In this document: positions 1 to 9,579 of the stretch, in pieces
How the letters are laid out: every line of letters begins with the position of its first letter
Numbering within the stretch: position 1 is the stretch's first letter
NCBI GenBank assembly: GCA_949361645.1
Contig: OX442425.1
Coordinates: 2,286,171 to 2,350,170 of the forward strand
DNA from: Spongilla lacustris
Lineage: Eukaryota > Porifera > Demospongiae > Spongillida > Spongillidae
Direction of reading: 5' to 3'
DNA: 64,000 nt
Notes under the pieces: model-generated
The model's database searches: none
What the model was told of the DNA's origin: nothing
Seen by the model: only the letters and a program-made list of their open reading frames with translations
Program-made: the position numbers and the translations under genes

Positions 1-105
1 GCAAGTACGAAATTAATGGTAAGTGAATGCCTGACTATATTCCAAAATGAAGTACCTTCGCCAGTTACGGTGCAAGTGTTACAGCGCTCACAAGTTACCG
101 GAAGT

Positions 106-106
<1 letters not shown>

Positions 107-136
<30 letters not shown>
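107..136. repeat. Poly-C tract
   Basis: A near-uninterrupted C run followed by an A run. It produces spurious proline-rich open frames in both directions. Bases 1-600 otherwise hold no supportable gene. Confidence 0.9.
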
Positions 137-138
<2 letters not shown>

Positions 139-559
139 AAAAAAATCGAAAAGCGCGACTGCGCGTGTCTCATTAGCAACTTCCGCAATGTTTCGCTGCT
201 TAAAAATCCCTTACAGAGCTCCATCGTGAAATACAACAAAAATGAAACGTGTGATAAATTACTTCTTAATGAAAATTTAAAAGGAAAAGCATGTAGGAGC
301 TATGATGGTGAAGTTATACCATTTTATAAGTTGCCCCCCCAAAATTCATGCGTGACCAGTACATGTACATGCAAGGTAAACATATTCACATGACCTCATA
401 GATCTAATTATACATGCACATACATGTATTTCAGGAAGCCATACATGTGTACACTCATGGATCCACTTTTAAAACAGGCAAGAACACCAGGGCGACCACC
501 AGGCATCAGGATAAGTGCTTTGCTTCTTCATATAAAGATCATTCCACCTCCAAAGATCA

Positions 560-1030
560 TGTGTGGCCTGCAGAGCACCTGCAGAGCACACGCTAATTAT
601 AAGTAGGCAAGGCCTGCAGAACATATACACCCAGTCATGGGCGTCCCCAGGGTTGGGGCAGGGGGGGCCATTCCCCCCCCCCCCCCCCCCCCCCTTCGGG
701 ACTGAATGGCACCCTTGTAATAAAAGTTAACATACATTGCCCCCCCCCCCCCCCCCCCCCCACTGATTGAATGGGCCAAAAGGGGACAGCACAACCCTTT
801 TCCCTGGTTGAACTGTGCCAAAGCAGACAGCAACCCCCCTCCCCCCCTGTGGTTGAACTGCGCCAAAGCAGACAGCAACCCCCTCCCCCCCCCCCCCCCC
901 CCCCCCCCCACTGGTTGAATCAGCCGAAAGCGGACAACATATTCGCGGCTATCAAGCTATCAAATGGCACCCCCTTGCCCTATCCTGGCCCCGCTCCCCC
1001 TTCCAGAAAAGCTGGGGGCGCCCATGCCAG
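560..1030. repeat. G/C-tract repeat region (dispersed repeat family)
   Basis: Several long poly-C runs (about 667-694, 740-761 and 884-909) are separated by copies of a unit containing 'gttgaactgcgccaaagcag'. The stretch 900-1025 (AATCAGCCGAAAGCGGACAA, later CCTATCCTGGCCCCGCTCC) is found again, reverse-complemented, at about 63410-63520, so this is a dispersed repeat. Frames across it are repeat-derived and not called as genes. Confidence 0.75.
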
Positions 1031-1255
1031 TAGACTAGGTCTTCAGAGCATAGACCCAGTAGGCAAGGCCTTCAGAGCACACACCTAGTAGCCAAGGCCT
1101 GCAGAGCACACACCTAGTAGGCAAGGCCTGCAGAGCACACATCCAGTTGGCAAGGCCTGTAGAGACACTTGGCTTGCAGAGCAAAAACCCAGCATAGCAC
1201 ACACCTAGTAGGCAAGGCCTGTATAGCATACATGGTCCAGTAGGCAATTTAAGGC
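1030..1255. repeat. Minisatellite, ~30-bp unit
   Basis: Degenerate tandem copies of a unit containing TAGGCAAGGCCTGCAGAGCA at a spacing of about 30 bp (for example starting near 1057, 1087 and 1117). One related copy lies upstream near 600. No gene is supported here. Confidence 0.8.
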
Positions 1256-1650
1256 CTGCTGGCTATGGCATTCCTCATCTTTTACAGCCACTGACTTTAG
1301 TGCGAGTGACAAAGGCCCAAACCTTTATTGTTATTTTTATCGTCTTTCATTGCAGGCATTGCAATACAACAATTTTTTTTAGCTACTCCGACTTTGCTTT
1401 CCCTGGAACAAAGAGGACAATTAAAATGCATATACTGGAAATGCACATAATCGAGTGGATGAGTACATACAATGCTGGTCCTATTGCTGGACTTGGGCTA
1501 ATGGGAGAACAAGGCATTGAAGCCATACATGCCCATTTCAAACAAGTTGTATAGGATGTATGGCTGTATGGCAAAGTGCAGTGGCTAAAATGCATCATGC
1601 AAGAGCATCACTGTGATCTGAGTGTGTGTCCTACAATACTCTTAATGCCC

Positions 1651-2430
1651 TTGAGATTTGCACAGCGCACTAGTTGAGGTTTGCACCCAGCACTAATTGA
1701 GGTTTCACCCAGCACTAATTGAGGTTTGCACCCAGCACTAATTGAGGTTTGCACCCCACACTAGTTGAGGTTTGCACAGCGCACTGATATACGCAAACTA
1801 TGGGATGGCGAATTGCTTGGTTACGTCACTAAAACGGCTATTAACAAACAGTTCGAAGCTCTAATGTTCTCATGCTGCACCGAAACGATCCAGAGGTCTT
1901 TCGTTGCCTCTAATATACTAGTTGGGCGTAGCCTGACCTTCGCGTTTTGGCGGAAGGTCGGGTATCTAACCAAGCCTATACCAGGTACACATACCCGACC
2001 TTCCGCCAAAACGCGAAGGTCAGGCTACGAAAGACCTCTGGATCGTTTCGGTGCAGCATGAGAACATTAGAACTTCGAACTGTTTGTTAATAGCCGCTTT
2101 AATAGATAGTGACGTAACCAAGCAATTCGCCATCCCATAGTTTGCAATATCAGTGCGCAGTGCAAATCTCGACTAGCTAGTGCGCTGTGCAAACCTCAAC
2201 TAGTGCGAGGTGCAAACCTCAATTAGTGCTGGGTGCAAACCTCAATTAGGGCTGGGTGCAAACCTCAATTAGGGCTGGGTGCAAACCTCAATTAGTGCTG
2301 GGTGCAAACCTCAACTAGTGCGCTGTGCAAATCTCAACTAGTGCGCGGTGCAAATCTCAACTAGAGCGATGTACACCTCAACTAGTGCGCTGTGCAAACT
2401 TCAAGTAGTGCGTGGCGCAACTGTCTTAGT
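1651..2430. mobile_element. Foldback-type element with tandem-repeat arms
   Basis: The segment is one large inverted repeat. The left arm begins with tandem ~24-bp units built on GTTTGCACCCAGCACTAATT (1651-1786). The right arm ends with the complementary array (2150-2430). The inner arms match over more than 150 bp: ATATACGCAAACTATGGGAT near 1786 pairs with ATCCCATAGTTTGCAATAT near 2135, with the turn near 1975. Inverted arms made of short direct repeats are the layout of Foldback elements. No transposase is encoded, so it is non-autonomous if mobile. I could not define a clean target duplication. Confidence 0.8.
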
Positions 2431-2974
2431 GCGCGACCTACCGGGCCACCGTAGTTGCGCGGCTAGGCATTGAACGTCAGCTGCCCCCCATATTCCAACC
2501 AATGTATACGAATCTCTTCTAAACCCCAGCCATGCAGCCATGTTTAGTACTCCGGCTTGATCCAGCCCGTTATATCACATGCAGTAGTCTATTGGGAAGT
2601 CTCGTTCACAGACCCACATTCACAGCTGCGGATGAATTTATACATCGCCGCTATGATGGCTCTGGTAAATTGCTGTAACCAATTCTGTCCCGTTGTCCCA
2701 GAATGTGGGCGCACCAGTCAGATTTGAGGTATACGCACTTATCAGTATGCTGATCCAGTGTCGATTTGGTATCTGTAGTAGTAGTGTACAGGCGCCCACT
2801 TTCGGCTGTACATTGCATGTAAAGCAATTCAATTGCTTAAATCATTAACTGCTGCATCTTCCATGTACAAGGAATTTTTAACACTTGTGGTGCGTGAGAT
2901 AATTCTGTGTTGAATTTAATCGGCTTCAGATTGTTTAGTACTATAGACTGATTTCTTACAGTGTCAAGAATCTC

Positions 2975-3036
2975 AGGGTTGCCGCGGTTAACCGCGGTTA
3001 CATAGACTTCTATGGGCGGTTAACTGCGGCAACCCT
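2975..3036. repeat. Hairpin, 21-bp arms
   Basis: AGGGTTGCCGCGGTTAACCGC at 2975-2995 pairs with its near-perfect complement at 3016-3036 (one mismatch) around a 20-bp loop. It lies 140 bp upstream of the signal-peptide exon of micro-exon copy 1. It may be a small MITE. The rest of 2431-3106 shows no gene. Confidence 0.8.
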
Positions 3037-3106
3037 GGCCAAGATTCCATAGACTTCCGACATTGAGTGAATCGGGTCTTTCCGCCAGGATCTGGTTACG
3101 ACCGAG

Positions 3107-3116
3107 TTTTTTAAAT
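3107..3116 (+). promoter_or_regulatory. TATA-like element upstream of micro-exon copy 1
   Basis: TTTTTAAATA lies about 60 bp upstream of the ATG at 3173 and would suit a start site near 3140. This is placement plus similarity only; there is no independent support. Confidence 0.3.
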
Positions 3117-3172
3117 ACGCACGTAGTATACCGAACTCATTTCATCTCAATCTCTCACTACCGAAGGCAAAA

Positions 3173-3256
3173 ATGTTTAGTATGCTGGTACTCTTTGCTA
3201 CTCTCTTCGCGCTGTCGGCCTTCGCCGTTGATGCTCGGTCTGTAAAGATGAAGGAT
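3173..3256 (+). CDS. Micro-exon gene copy 1, exon 1 (signal peptide)
   Basis: ATG at 3173 opens 28 codons starting MFSMLVLFATLFALSAFAVD, a strongly hydrophobic run ending in small residues (AFA/AVDA), as in a secretory signal peptide with cleavage after about residue 18-21. The exon ends GAT at a consensus donor GTGAGT (3257). The length is 84 nt, so the exon exits in phase 0, matching the phase-0 24-nt exon at 4050. The intervening intron is ~790 bp and holds a poly-G run near 3579-3604. What is seen is the open frame and donor; secretion is inferred. I found no equivalent exon 1 near copy 2. Joining this exon to the array downstream is an inference from strand, distance and phase. Confidence 0.7.
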
Positions 3257-4049
3257 GTGAGTCCGTTTTATCACTTTGGTTTGTACAATAATTGTTAATC
3301 AGTGTCTAAAGTCCTGCTCCGCTGTACACCGCGGGGTATAAAGTTAAACATAGTTTCCTGTACGTATTATTCAGTAAATCACCGCGTAACTCCGCTGTGG
3401 TCGACGAGTTGCTGTAAGAACAGTGAAAGGATTAAAGCTTCGGTACTTATACAACATGGCAAAAAGTCAAACAGAAACTGCGCTACAATGCTTAAACGGT
3501 GTAAAAATGCATGTGCGGAGCACGCCCATGCAGGATATTACACATTAAGTCCAGTAATCGGTAACCTATACTTTTGAAAGGGGGGGGGGGGGGGGGGGGG
3601 GGGGAGGCGGATAGATATAACCGTTTGGGCACAATTTATATTCCTGCAAACAAACTGGTGCTAAATGTATTATATTAGTTGCTTGCGTTAATTTGTATGC
3701 ACGATAATTTTATCAGTTATTAAATGTTTTCAATGATGAGCCAGTACTGTACAGTTGTAGGCTGCGAAACAGCCAACACGCCCAGGTTGACGTTGGCCGT
3801 TCAGTCCTGTGATAAATTTCTGACGGCTAGCTAAGTACGCGTCTTTGTGAAGATTGCATCTTCGTGCCGTGTCATTATGCATTCTGACTTGCCTTGGCTT
3901 GTCTTTGCATGCGGTAAACAGACGCGCCGCTAACTCTAACTGAAACGGAAATTATTTAGACGATTTCCGTATTAATTATTAACTGTTGCAGGGCGCATGG
4001 CATTTGCGGCGTATACCGTTGTAGTTTATTATTACTATTATTCTTCCAG

Positions 4050-4996
4050 CAAGTTAACTATCAGGGATTGTGCGTAAGTTCTTGGTCAGGTACAGCATGC
4101 TGTTGTATCCTTCATCTTGTACGCTTCTCGCAATCGTCACCATGACAGAATGTAAGTCATGTGATTGTATGATGGATATATTTTCACTTCAGTTCTATTA
4201 ATTTTTACTTTCAGTGCGTAAGTTTTCTTTATAGTAGTGGATTTCTTATTTACCGATGGTGCATGCATGCGTGCGTTTTTGTCTCTTGTGACAATATTTT
4301 ATGGCTCTGTTCCTGATCCTCGAATTGCAGTACGTTGTAAGTATTCATCGTTATGAAGCAGAATGTCGTAATACATTTTTTTCATCACTATTCCACACAT
4401 TTTAAGAACGTAAGTAATTGGTTTGCATAGTGGTGCACTTATTTCAGTGTTCAATCAATGTAAACTTGCAAATTTCTTAGTGCGTAAGTGATTTTGGTAC
4501 AAATAATAGATTTTTTGTCACCTCATCTCTTCCTTCTAGAACGTAAGTCCACACGGCGAATATATCTCAATGTACTGATTATTATTAAGCTCATTACGCC
4601 ATTAACAAACGTTTAGTGGGTATGTATTTCAGTATTTTTTATACTGTACATGAGATGAATAAATATATTTTCTCCATATTGACCACAATGTTGAACTCAG
4701 ACTGTAAGTCAGTTAGACAATCAAATGCATTGCGTATCAAATTTTTATTGATCCATCTAGTGGGTAAGAAACATTCAAATTACTATATGCTACATGTTTC
4801 ACTTCTAAAAATGTTTATTTATCACACAACATATTCCAGCAAGTAAGGCAGTTGACACACTATCATTTTCTGGTGATCTATTTGATTTTGATTTCTTAAA
4901 TTCTATTATTACAGTTTGTAAGTACACAAATGCAATAATATTCACATCACTAATGATGGCCACACAACAATGCTGCTATGCGTTCTATTCAAGCAA
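4050..4996 (+). CDS. Micro-exon array, copy 1 (ten 3-nt exons plus 24-, 6- and 36-nt exons)
   Basis: Acceptor/donor pairs bracket tiny phase-0 exons. 4050-4073 (24 nt, QVNYQGLC; TTCTTCCAG acceptor, GTAAGT donor); 4149-4151 AAT; 4215-4217 TGC; 4331-4336 TACGTT; 4407-4409 AAC; 4448-4483 (36 nt); 4540-4542 AAC; 4617-4619 TGG; 4701-4703 ACT; 4761-4763 TGG; 4840-4842 CAA; 4915-4917 TTT; 4994-4996 CAA. Introns are mostly 38-113 bp and their sequences are dissimilar, so this is not a simple tandem repeat. Nearly every donor is GTAAGT-like (exceptions GTATGT at 4620, GTAAGA, GTAAGG). The 36-nt exon carries an in-frame TAG at 4478-4480; alternatively it splits into 12 nt plus 3 nt around a 21-nt GT-AG segment. 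The array is cut off by the assembly gap at 5103. Order and sizes match copy 2 exactly. No family is recognised; transcript evidence would be decisive. Confidence 0.72.
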
Positions 4997-5102
4997 GTAA
5001 GTCACTTCTCTGTCTTACTGATTACTTGTTTGAATATACATGTATAACATTCATACTACATCACCAATATTTGGCGGGATTAATACTTATGTATTCCATT
5101 GG

Positions 5103-5302
5103 NNNNNNNNNNNNNNNNNNNNNNNNNNNNNNNNNNNNNNNNNNNNNNNNNNNNNNNNNNNNNNNNNNNNNNNNNNNNNNNNNNNNNNNNNNNNNNNNNN
5201 NNNNNNNNNNNNNNNNNNNNNNNNNNNNNNNNNNNNNNNNNNNNNNNNNNNNNNNNNNNNNNNNNNNNNNNNNNNNNNNNNNNNNNNNNNNNNNNNNNNN
5301 NN
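5103..5302. other. Assembly gap (200 N)
   Basis: A run of exactly 200 undetermined bases, probably a placeholder. Alignment between the two micro-exon copies stops exactly at its left edge (after GTATTCCATTGG), so the 3' part of copy 1 is missing or misassembled here. Confidence 1.
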
Positions 5303-6480
5303 TTACTGCATGATTATGCATGGGCCACCGCATGGTTATTGGTGCTATGCCTACGAGCATGCGTATATGAATGGCTATTTTAATTAGTGATATTCACAAT
5401 AACAGAAAAAATATTGAATCACAATTAATGGCCACAATGTTGAAGCAGCTTTGTTCATTTGACTGTGAATTACCAGATACAATGGCTGAGACACCTGATG
5501 TACTGAAAGTAGTGGTGTCAGCAGATGTGGAAATTGATACTTGATCAGCATATTCCTACAGCTCTTTATACATAGATTATTTTGAATTGCAATGCAAAAT
5601 TGACAGAGGTGAAGCTGAAAATTGGCCAATAGAATTCCATCATCCAAGTAAATGCCATGTGAAGGTGGATGACCAGGTTCACCGGCAGCTTGTGGAGCAT
5701 TGCAACAAATTAAAGTGTATTATGAGGACGCCAATGTTTATATAAACCCTATAGAATTGACAAATTTGGGCGTTGTACATGCAGTAAATGGACAAACGTA
5801 CTCATCTGACTTCAATTCTACAGACAGGGGCTTTGTAGTCAAAATCATATTTTGTGTTAAAAGATACCAATGAGCTTCAGTCATATTTTGGAATTATCAA
5901 ATTCTTTTTCAGACTGTTACTTTTACACTTCACACAACTGATGGTACAAAAAATGAAGTGCACCAAAATTTACTTGCATATGTTACAAGGATGTGTTTCA
6001 AGACACCTGCAATAGAGAAAAAAAACTGGATGGTGAACAATACATTTTATGAGCAAGACAGGGTTATAAGCCCAAGAAGATTTTTATAATTTGCACCAGC
6101 TGGAAGGAACAGTTCATCGTATATGTTATTGAGCTTCCACGATAGCTATTGACAATGAATTAGTTTGAACGTGTGATCTTATATGTTGCGTATTGAATAT
6201 GTAACAGTGAGTTTTACTTGTGCACTTTTTTGGTATGATCATGATAGTACTTAAAATCAAACGTGTGATTTACCAGTAGTGTGTTTGATTTGTAATCGAA
6301 CGGAAAATCATGTCGCAAATCGAGAGTGTGATTTACCAGTTGTGCTGAATCACGAGCTTGATTTACAATCAAATGGTAAATCATTGTTTGATTTTACAAC
6401 GAACAAATCATTTATTGATTCCAAGAATCACTAGTGAAATCATATCTAGAATCATAAATTGATTTGATTCATTTTTTCCC
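5303..6480. other. Degenerate coding-like stretch, no intact gene
   Basis: Short plus-strand frames with coding-like composition are broken by stops and shifts: about 5580-5700 reads IDYFELQCKIDRGEAENWPI and 5770-5990 includes HAVNGQTYSSDFNSTDRG. This suggests an old transposon or gene remnant, but I do not recognise the family. The final 350 bases (6140-6480) contain short repeats around TGATTTACCAGT and AATCAAAT. No splice model could be built. Confidence 0.3.
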
Positions 6481-7240
6481 TGTGAATTCTCCTTTGGTAT
6501 GTAACTGACTATCCTTGACTACGAAATCTCCCGCTTTCCTCCGTATCGTCCTATTCCAGTCTTTTTAAGCCTCCACTCTGTACGTCCTTTCCACAATATG
6601 ATAAAGGAACTTCTCTTGGGCCTTCTTTTCGCTCATTTCAAAAACCTAATTAGCACGTGCATGTAACACTTGCGTCATTCTTTTATTAAGAGCCCCTCGG
6701 CTTATATACTAGTACCCTATCGATGTAGTACTGATTTGCAAAGCTCCAGTCCGCTAGTACCTATGGCCAAAGGTTTATCGACCTCTAAAGGATACTCTTT
6801 TTAAGCAAATAATATCTTTATTTGGCTTAACTACCTCAATTAATTATAAGTCAACGAGGGGCAATGGGGGAACTACCTATCCTAACGGAGGACATCGTAT
6901 CCTAGGACCATGAGTCCGGCCGGACGCGTAATCCGGGGGGACGCGTACTCCTGTGACACCGGTGCCAAAACTGTGAAAAGTTGAGTGGTATATATTGTGG
7001 TGACTGCTGCATTGTGTTGATGACTTAAATTTGCTTGCTTTTTGACATTGATGACAAAAATTACTGTCACTCATTTAATCGTTGACTTCTGTCATCGTTT
7101 AAGTATGTACATTTACATATTTTCATTCATGTATCAGTCGATCGGCGTGATTAACCATCTTAACGTTCAATTGAAGCGATATTAATAAATCACGCGAAAC
7201 TGAAGGGCGCAATCTCTCGGGGGAATGTTTGGGTTAACAT
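6481..7240. other. Intergenic, no gene seen
   Basis: No credible coding frame. Around 6880-6965 are GC-rich palindromic words (ATCCTAGGACCATGAGTCC, GGCCGGACGCGTAATCC) resembling the CCTAGG-rich repeat just downstream, so this is probably another copy of that repeat. Confidence 0.4.
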
Positions 7241-7460
7241 TTGTGCCGAGGAGAAATGGGGGGACATTTCTACCAGGGGGGGGGGGGGGGGGGGGGGGGG
7301 GGAGCATTTTCTCCTAGGCACAAATGTCCTCCCGGACATTTTTTCCTAGGAACCATGCATTGTCAGGGGGGACAGTGGAACCTAGGAAAAATTGTCCGGG
7401 GGACAGCCATGCCTAGGAAAAAAATGTCCGGGGGGACAGTGAAAGGGGGGGGGACAGAAG
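7240..7460. repeat. Degenerate tandem repeat rich in CCTAGG and GGGGGACA
   Basis: Repeated words such as CCTAGGAAAAATGTCCGGGG and GGGGGGACAGT alternate with a poly-G run (7276-7302). Open frames across it are glycine-rich artefacts. Confidence 0.65.
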
Positions 7461-7500
7461 TTCCTACGACAACGGGATTACAGCAATAATATGAGACGGG

Positions 7501-7680
7501 CATGCATATTGCGAGATTGCTCGCTCGCGAGCAAAACTGCTGAGCTCGCGAGGCACAACTCTCGAGTTGTATTGTCTCGCGAGTAACGATGTTAGACTCT
7601 CGAGTGCTCGAGACCCCTCTCGAGCGATCGCATTAAGGCTAGACGCTCGCGTGTGTCGCGCGAGCGTCTCGCGAGTTTGT
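7501..7680. promoter_or_regulatory. CpG-rich cluster of CTCGCGAG/CTCGAG palindromes
   Basis: Within 170 bp there are several CTCGCGAG palindromes (near 7512, 7533, 7572 and 7662) plus several CTCGAG and GCTCGC words, in a CpG density unlike the flanks. TCTCGCGAGA is an established animal promoter element (bound by BANP in vertebrates). The cluster lies immediately upstream of the Cys-rich frame at 7695. Promoter function is inference; it could also be a repeat end. Confidence 0.4.
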
Positions 7681-7694
7681 TACCTTTCTCGTGC

Positions 7695-7916
7695 ATGAGC
7701 GGTTACGGGTACTGTAATGAATCATGCAACTGTCGAACAAGATGTGAAACATGCAGCTGTCCATGTCAGAAGAAGAATCCATGTACAAATGGGTGCCATG
7801 TAGGAATAACCAGCTGTGATACTATGCATGCAGAATGTTCAGCGTTATCAAATTGGTGCATGGCAAGCAGCTGGAACACTAAAATTATAACTGTAAAATG
7901 GCTGGTTCAACGATGA
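7695..7916 (+). pseudogene. Cys-rich CXC-like fragment, probably transposon-derived
   Basis: From the ATG at 7695 the frame encodes about 73 residues. Its first half is dense in cysteines (CNCRTRCETCSCPCQKKN, then CTNGCHVGITSCDT). The spacing resembles the zinc-binding CXC-type tail (CxC...CxTxxCxCxKxxxxCxxxCHxGxxC) seen at the C-end of many invertebrate transposon-encoded proteins. The second half is not Cys-rich and looks unrelated. It is probably a displaced tail of a mobile-element protein; a genuine small Cys-rich protein cannot be excluded. Confidence 0.4.
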
Positions 7917-8032
7917 ACACATCGCAACAGCCCAGAATCTTTTAAAAGAACAGTCTCAGGTCTCAAATCACAAATGCTGCAATGAACAAAAACATTAAGA
8001 CATACATGCAACCCTTTTGTTCAATATATCTC

Positions 8033-8228
8033 TGTCGTGTTTCTCAGTACGTAGGATTTTAATAAGTATTATCTCTGGCAAAACAGGCACAAAACTACAC
8101 ATAGAAACTCCTTCTAGCTATCTCGCAGAGAGAAAAATGTAACACATGAACACATGGTTGAGGGTGTTAAATAACAGACAGGAAAGTTCTGGATATCTGG
8201 AATCCTGATAAGTGCCATGACCATGACA
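8033..8228 (-). repeat. 3' LTR of Gypsy element
   Basis: On the plus strand it starts TGTCGTGTTTCTCAGTACG and ends GCCATGACCATGACA. It is the copy distal to integrase, preceded (coding strand) by the polypurine tract and flanked by ATCTC. Confidence 0.95.
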
Positions 8229-8259
8229 CCTCCCTACCAGCCTTGAAATCCTCAACCGA

Positions 8260-9579
8260 TCATTGAGAGGCGAAATTCCCAGTCCGGTGGTGCTGTCTGG
8301 CTGATCTTCTCGGGTTGTCTCGACTGTAGTCACTTCCAGTAGGAAGACGAGGGTTGCGGTACATCCGCATCGGTTTAGCATTATCCCTTGTCGCTTCTAC
8401 TGCAGGTACAGAAAATGCTGAAACATCAGCAATATCTTCTGCCAGTGGTGGGACTGGGACTGGTTCCGTCGACGATACCTGGACCTCCCCTGGATCTGCA
8501 TCCTCTTGAGCACCATAACGAGGGCACAGCTGCTCTATGTGACGCCTCCAAGTGGCACCACGTGGGAACACCCGCACACTGACACTGCAGGAGCCAAACA
8601 CCTTGGTGACCACAGCCGGTACCCACCTGGGGTCCTTCTCCTGCCTGGGACTGCAGTAGAGCGCATAGCATGGTGTCCCCACAGAGTATATGGGAGCCAC
8701 CCTGTTTGGAGCCACTTGAGCTTGAGATTTCGTGGCTTCCCTGGCCTGCTTTCCTTGAGCCGCATGTGCCGGGGAAGGAAGGAGAACATCAATTTTGGTC
8801 CGTATTTGACGACCGTTCAGTAGCTCACTTGAAGAGTAGCCCTCACTCCTCGGTGTCCGGCAATACTGTATTAGAAATTCCTGGAGGGCTGCTCGAGGAG
8901 GAAGCAAGGACTTTGTGAGTGCCTGCTTAAAAGTCTGAACCAGACGTTCGGCAGCACCATTGGTGGCGGGATGGTATGGTGCCCCTGTGAGGTGGGTAAT
9001 GCCTCTCTCACGGCACCAACTTTGGAATTCTTCAGAGGAGAATGACGTAGCATTGTCAGACACAATGGTGTGCGGGTAGCCAAAGTGGGCGAAGTCTTGT
9101 TCCAATAGCTCCGTGGTGGCCTTGGTGGATGTGGAGGTCGTTGGATGGATACAAGGGTACTTTGAATAAGCGTCAATGAGAACCAGCCAGTTACTTCCTA
9201 GAAAATTGATGGCATGATCCACATGGACCCGACTCCATGGCTTTTCTGGAAGCATCCATGGGTGATTGGCCGGGTTGGGCGGCTTATGCTGATGCTCTGC
9301 ACATGCAGTGCACCAATGGCAGAGATCCATGATGTCAGCATCTATCCCCAGCCAGTAGACTGCTGTTCGCGCCAACTGTTTCATACGTTGCATTCCAAAG
9401 TGTCCGAGGTGTAGAAGCTGCAACACCTGAGGCCGTAGACTGGGGGGAATGACTACTCTGGAGCCATAGAGGAGGCAACCATAAGCTGTGGAAAGTGATA
9501 TGGTCAGCTTCCGAAAAGCCTCTATTGACTCATCTGCTTTTATGCCTTTATTAGTTGCACCTTTTTGTGGCCATCCTTC
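8260..9579 (-). CDS. Gypsy pol, integrase part (broken)
   Basis: It continues the pol frame after an in-frame TGA at 9580-9582. It shows the HHCC zinc region (HLGHFG, then CHWCTACAEHQ), then the retroviral-type integrase core with first Asp in HVDHAINFLG, second Asp in SDNATSFSSEEF and catalytic Glu in NGAAERLVQTFK. A C-terminal SH3-like segment follows (GTPCYALYC, WVPAVVTKV, WRRHIEQL). The function in an intact element is insertion of the cDNA copy into host DNA. The segment upstream of residue HLGHFG is open (51 codons back to the TGA). The product cannot be made as one protein with RT without suppression of the stop. Confidence 0.85.
   Translation of the reverse strand, partial: EGWPQKGATNKGIKADESIEAFRKLTISLSTAYGCLLYGSRVVIPPSLRPQVLQLLHLGHFGMQRMKQLARTAVYWLGIDADIMDLCHWCTACAEHQHKPPNPANHPWMLPEKPWSRVHVDHAINFLGSNWLVLIDAYSKYPCIHPTTSTSTKATTELLEQDFAHFGYPHTIVSDNATSFSSEEFQSWCRERGITHLTGAPYHPATNGAAERLVQTFKQALTKSLLPPRAALQEFLIQYCRTPRSEGYSSSELLNGRQIRTKIDVLLPSPAHAAQGKQAREATKSQAQVAPNRVAPIYSVGTPCYALYCSPRQEKDPRWVPAVVTKVFGSCSVSVRVFPRGATWRRHIEQLCPRYGAQEDADPGEVQVSSTEPVPVPPLAEDIADVSAFSVPAVEATRDNAKPMRMYRNPRLPTGSDYSRDNPRRSARQHHRTGNFASQ

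Noticed and set aside
4065..4073. 9-nt alternative to the 24-nt exon (acceptor TATCAG)
   Set aside because: Copy 2 has no equivalent internal AG at that position, while the 24-nt exon is conserved in both; it is kept only as a possible variant.
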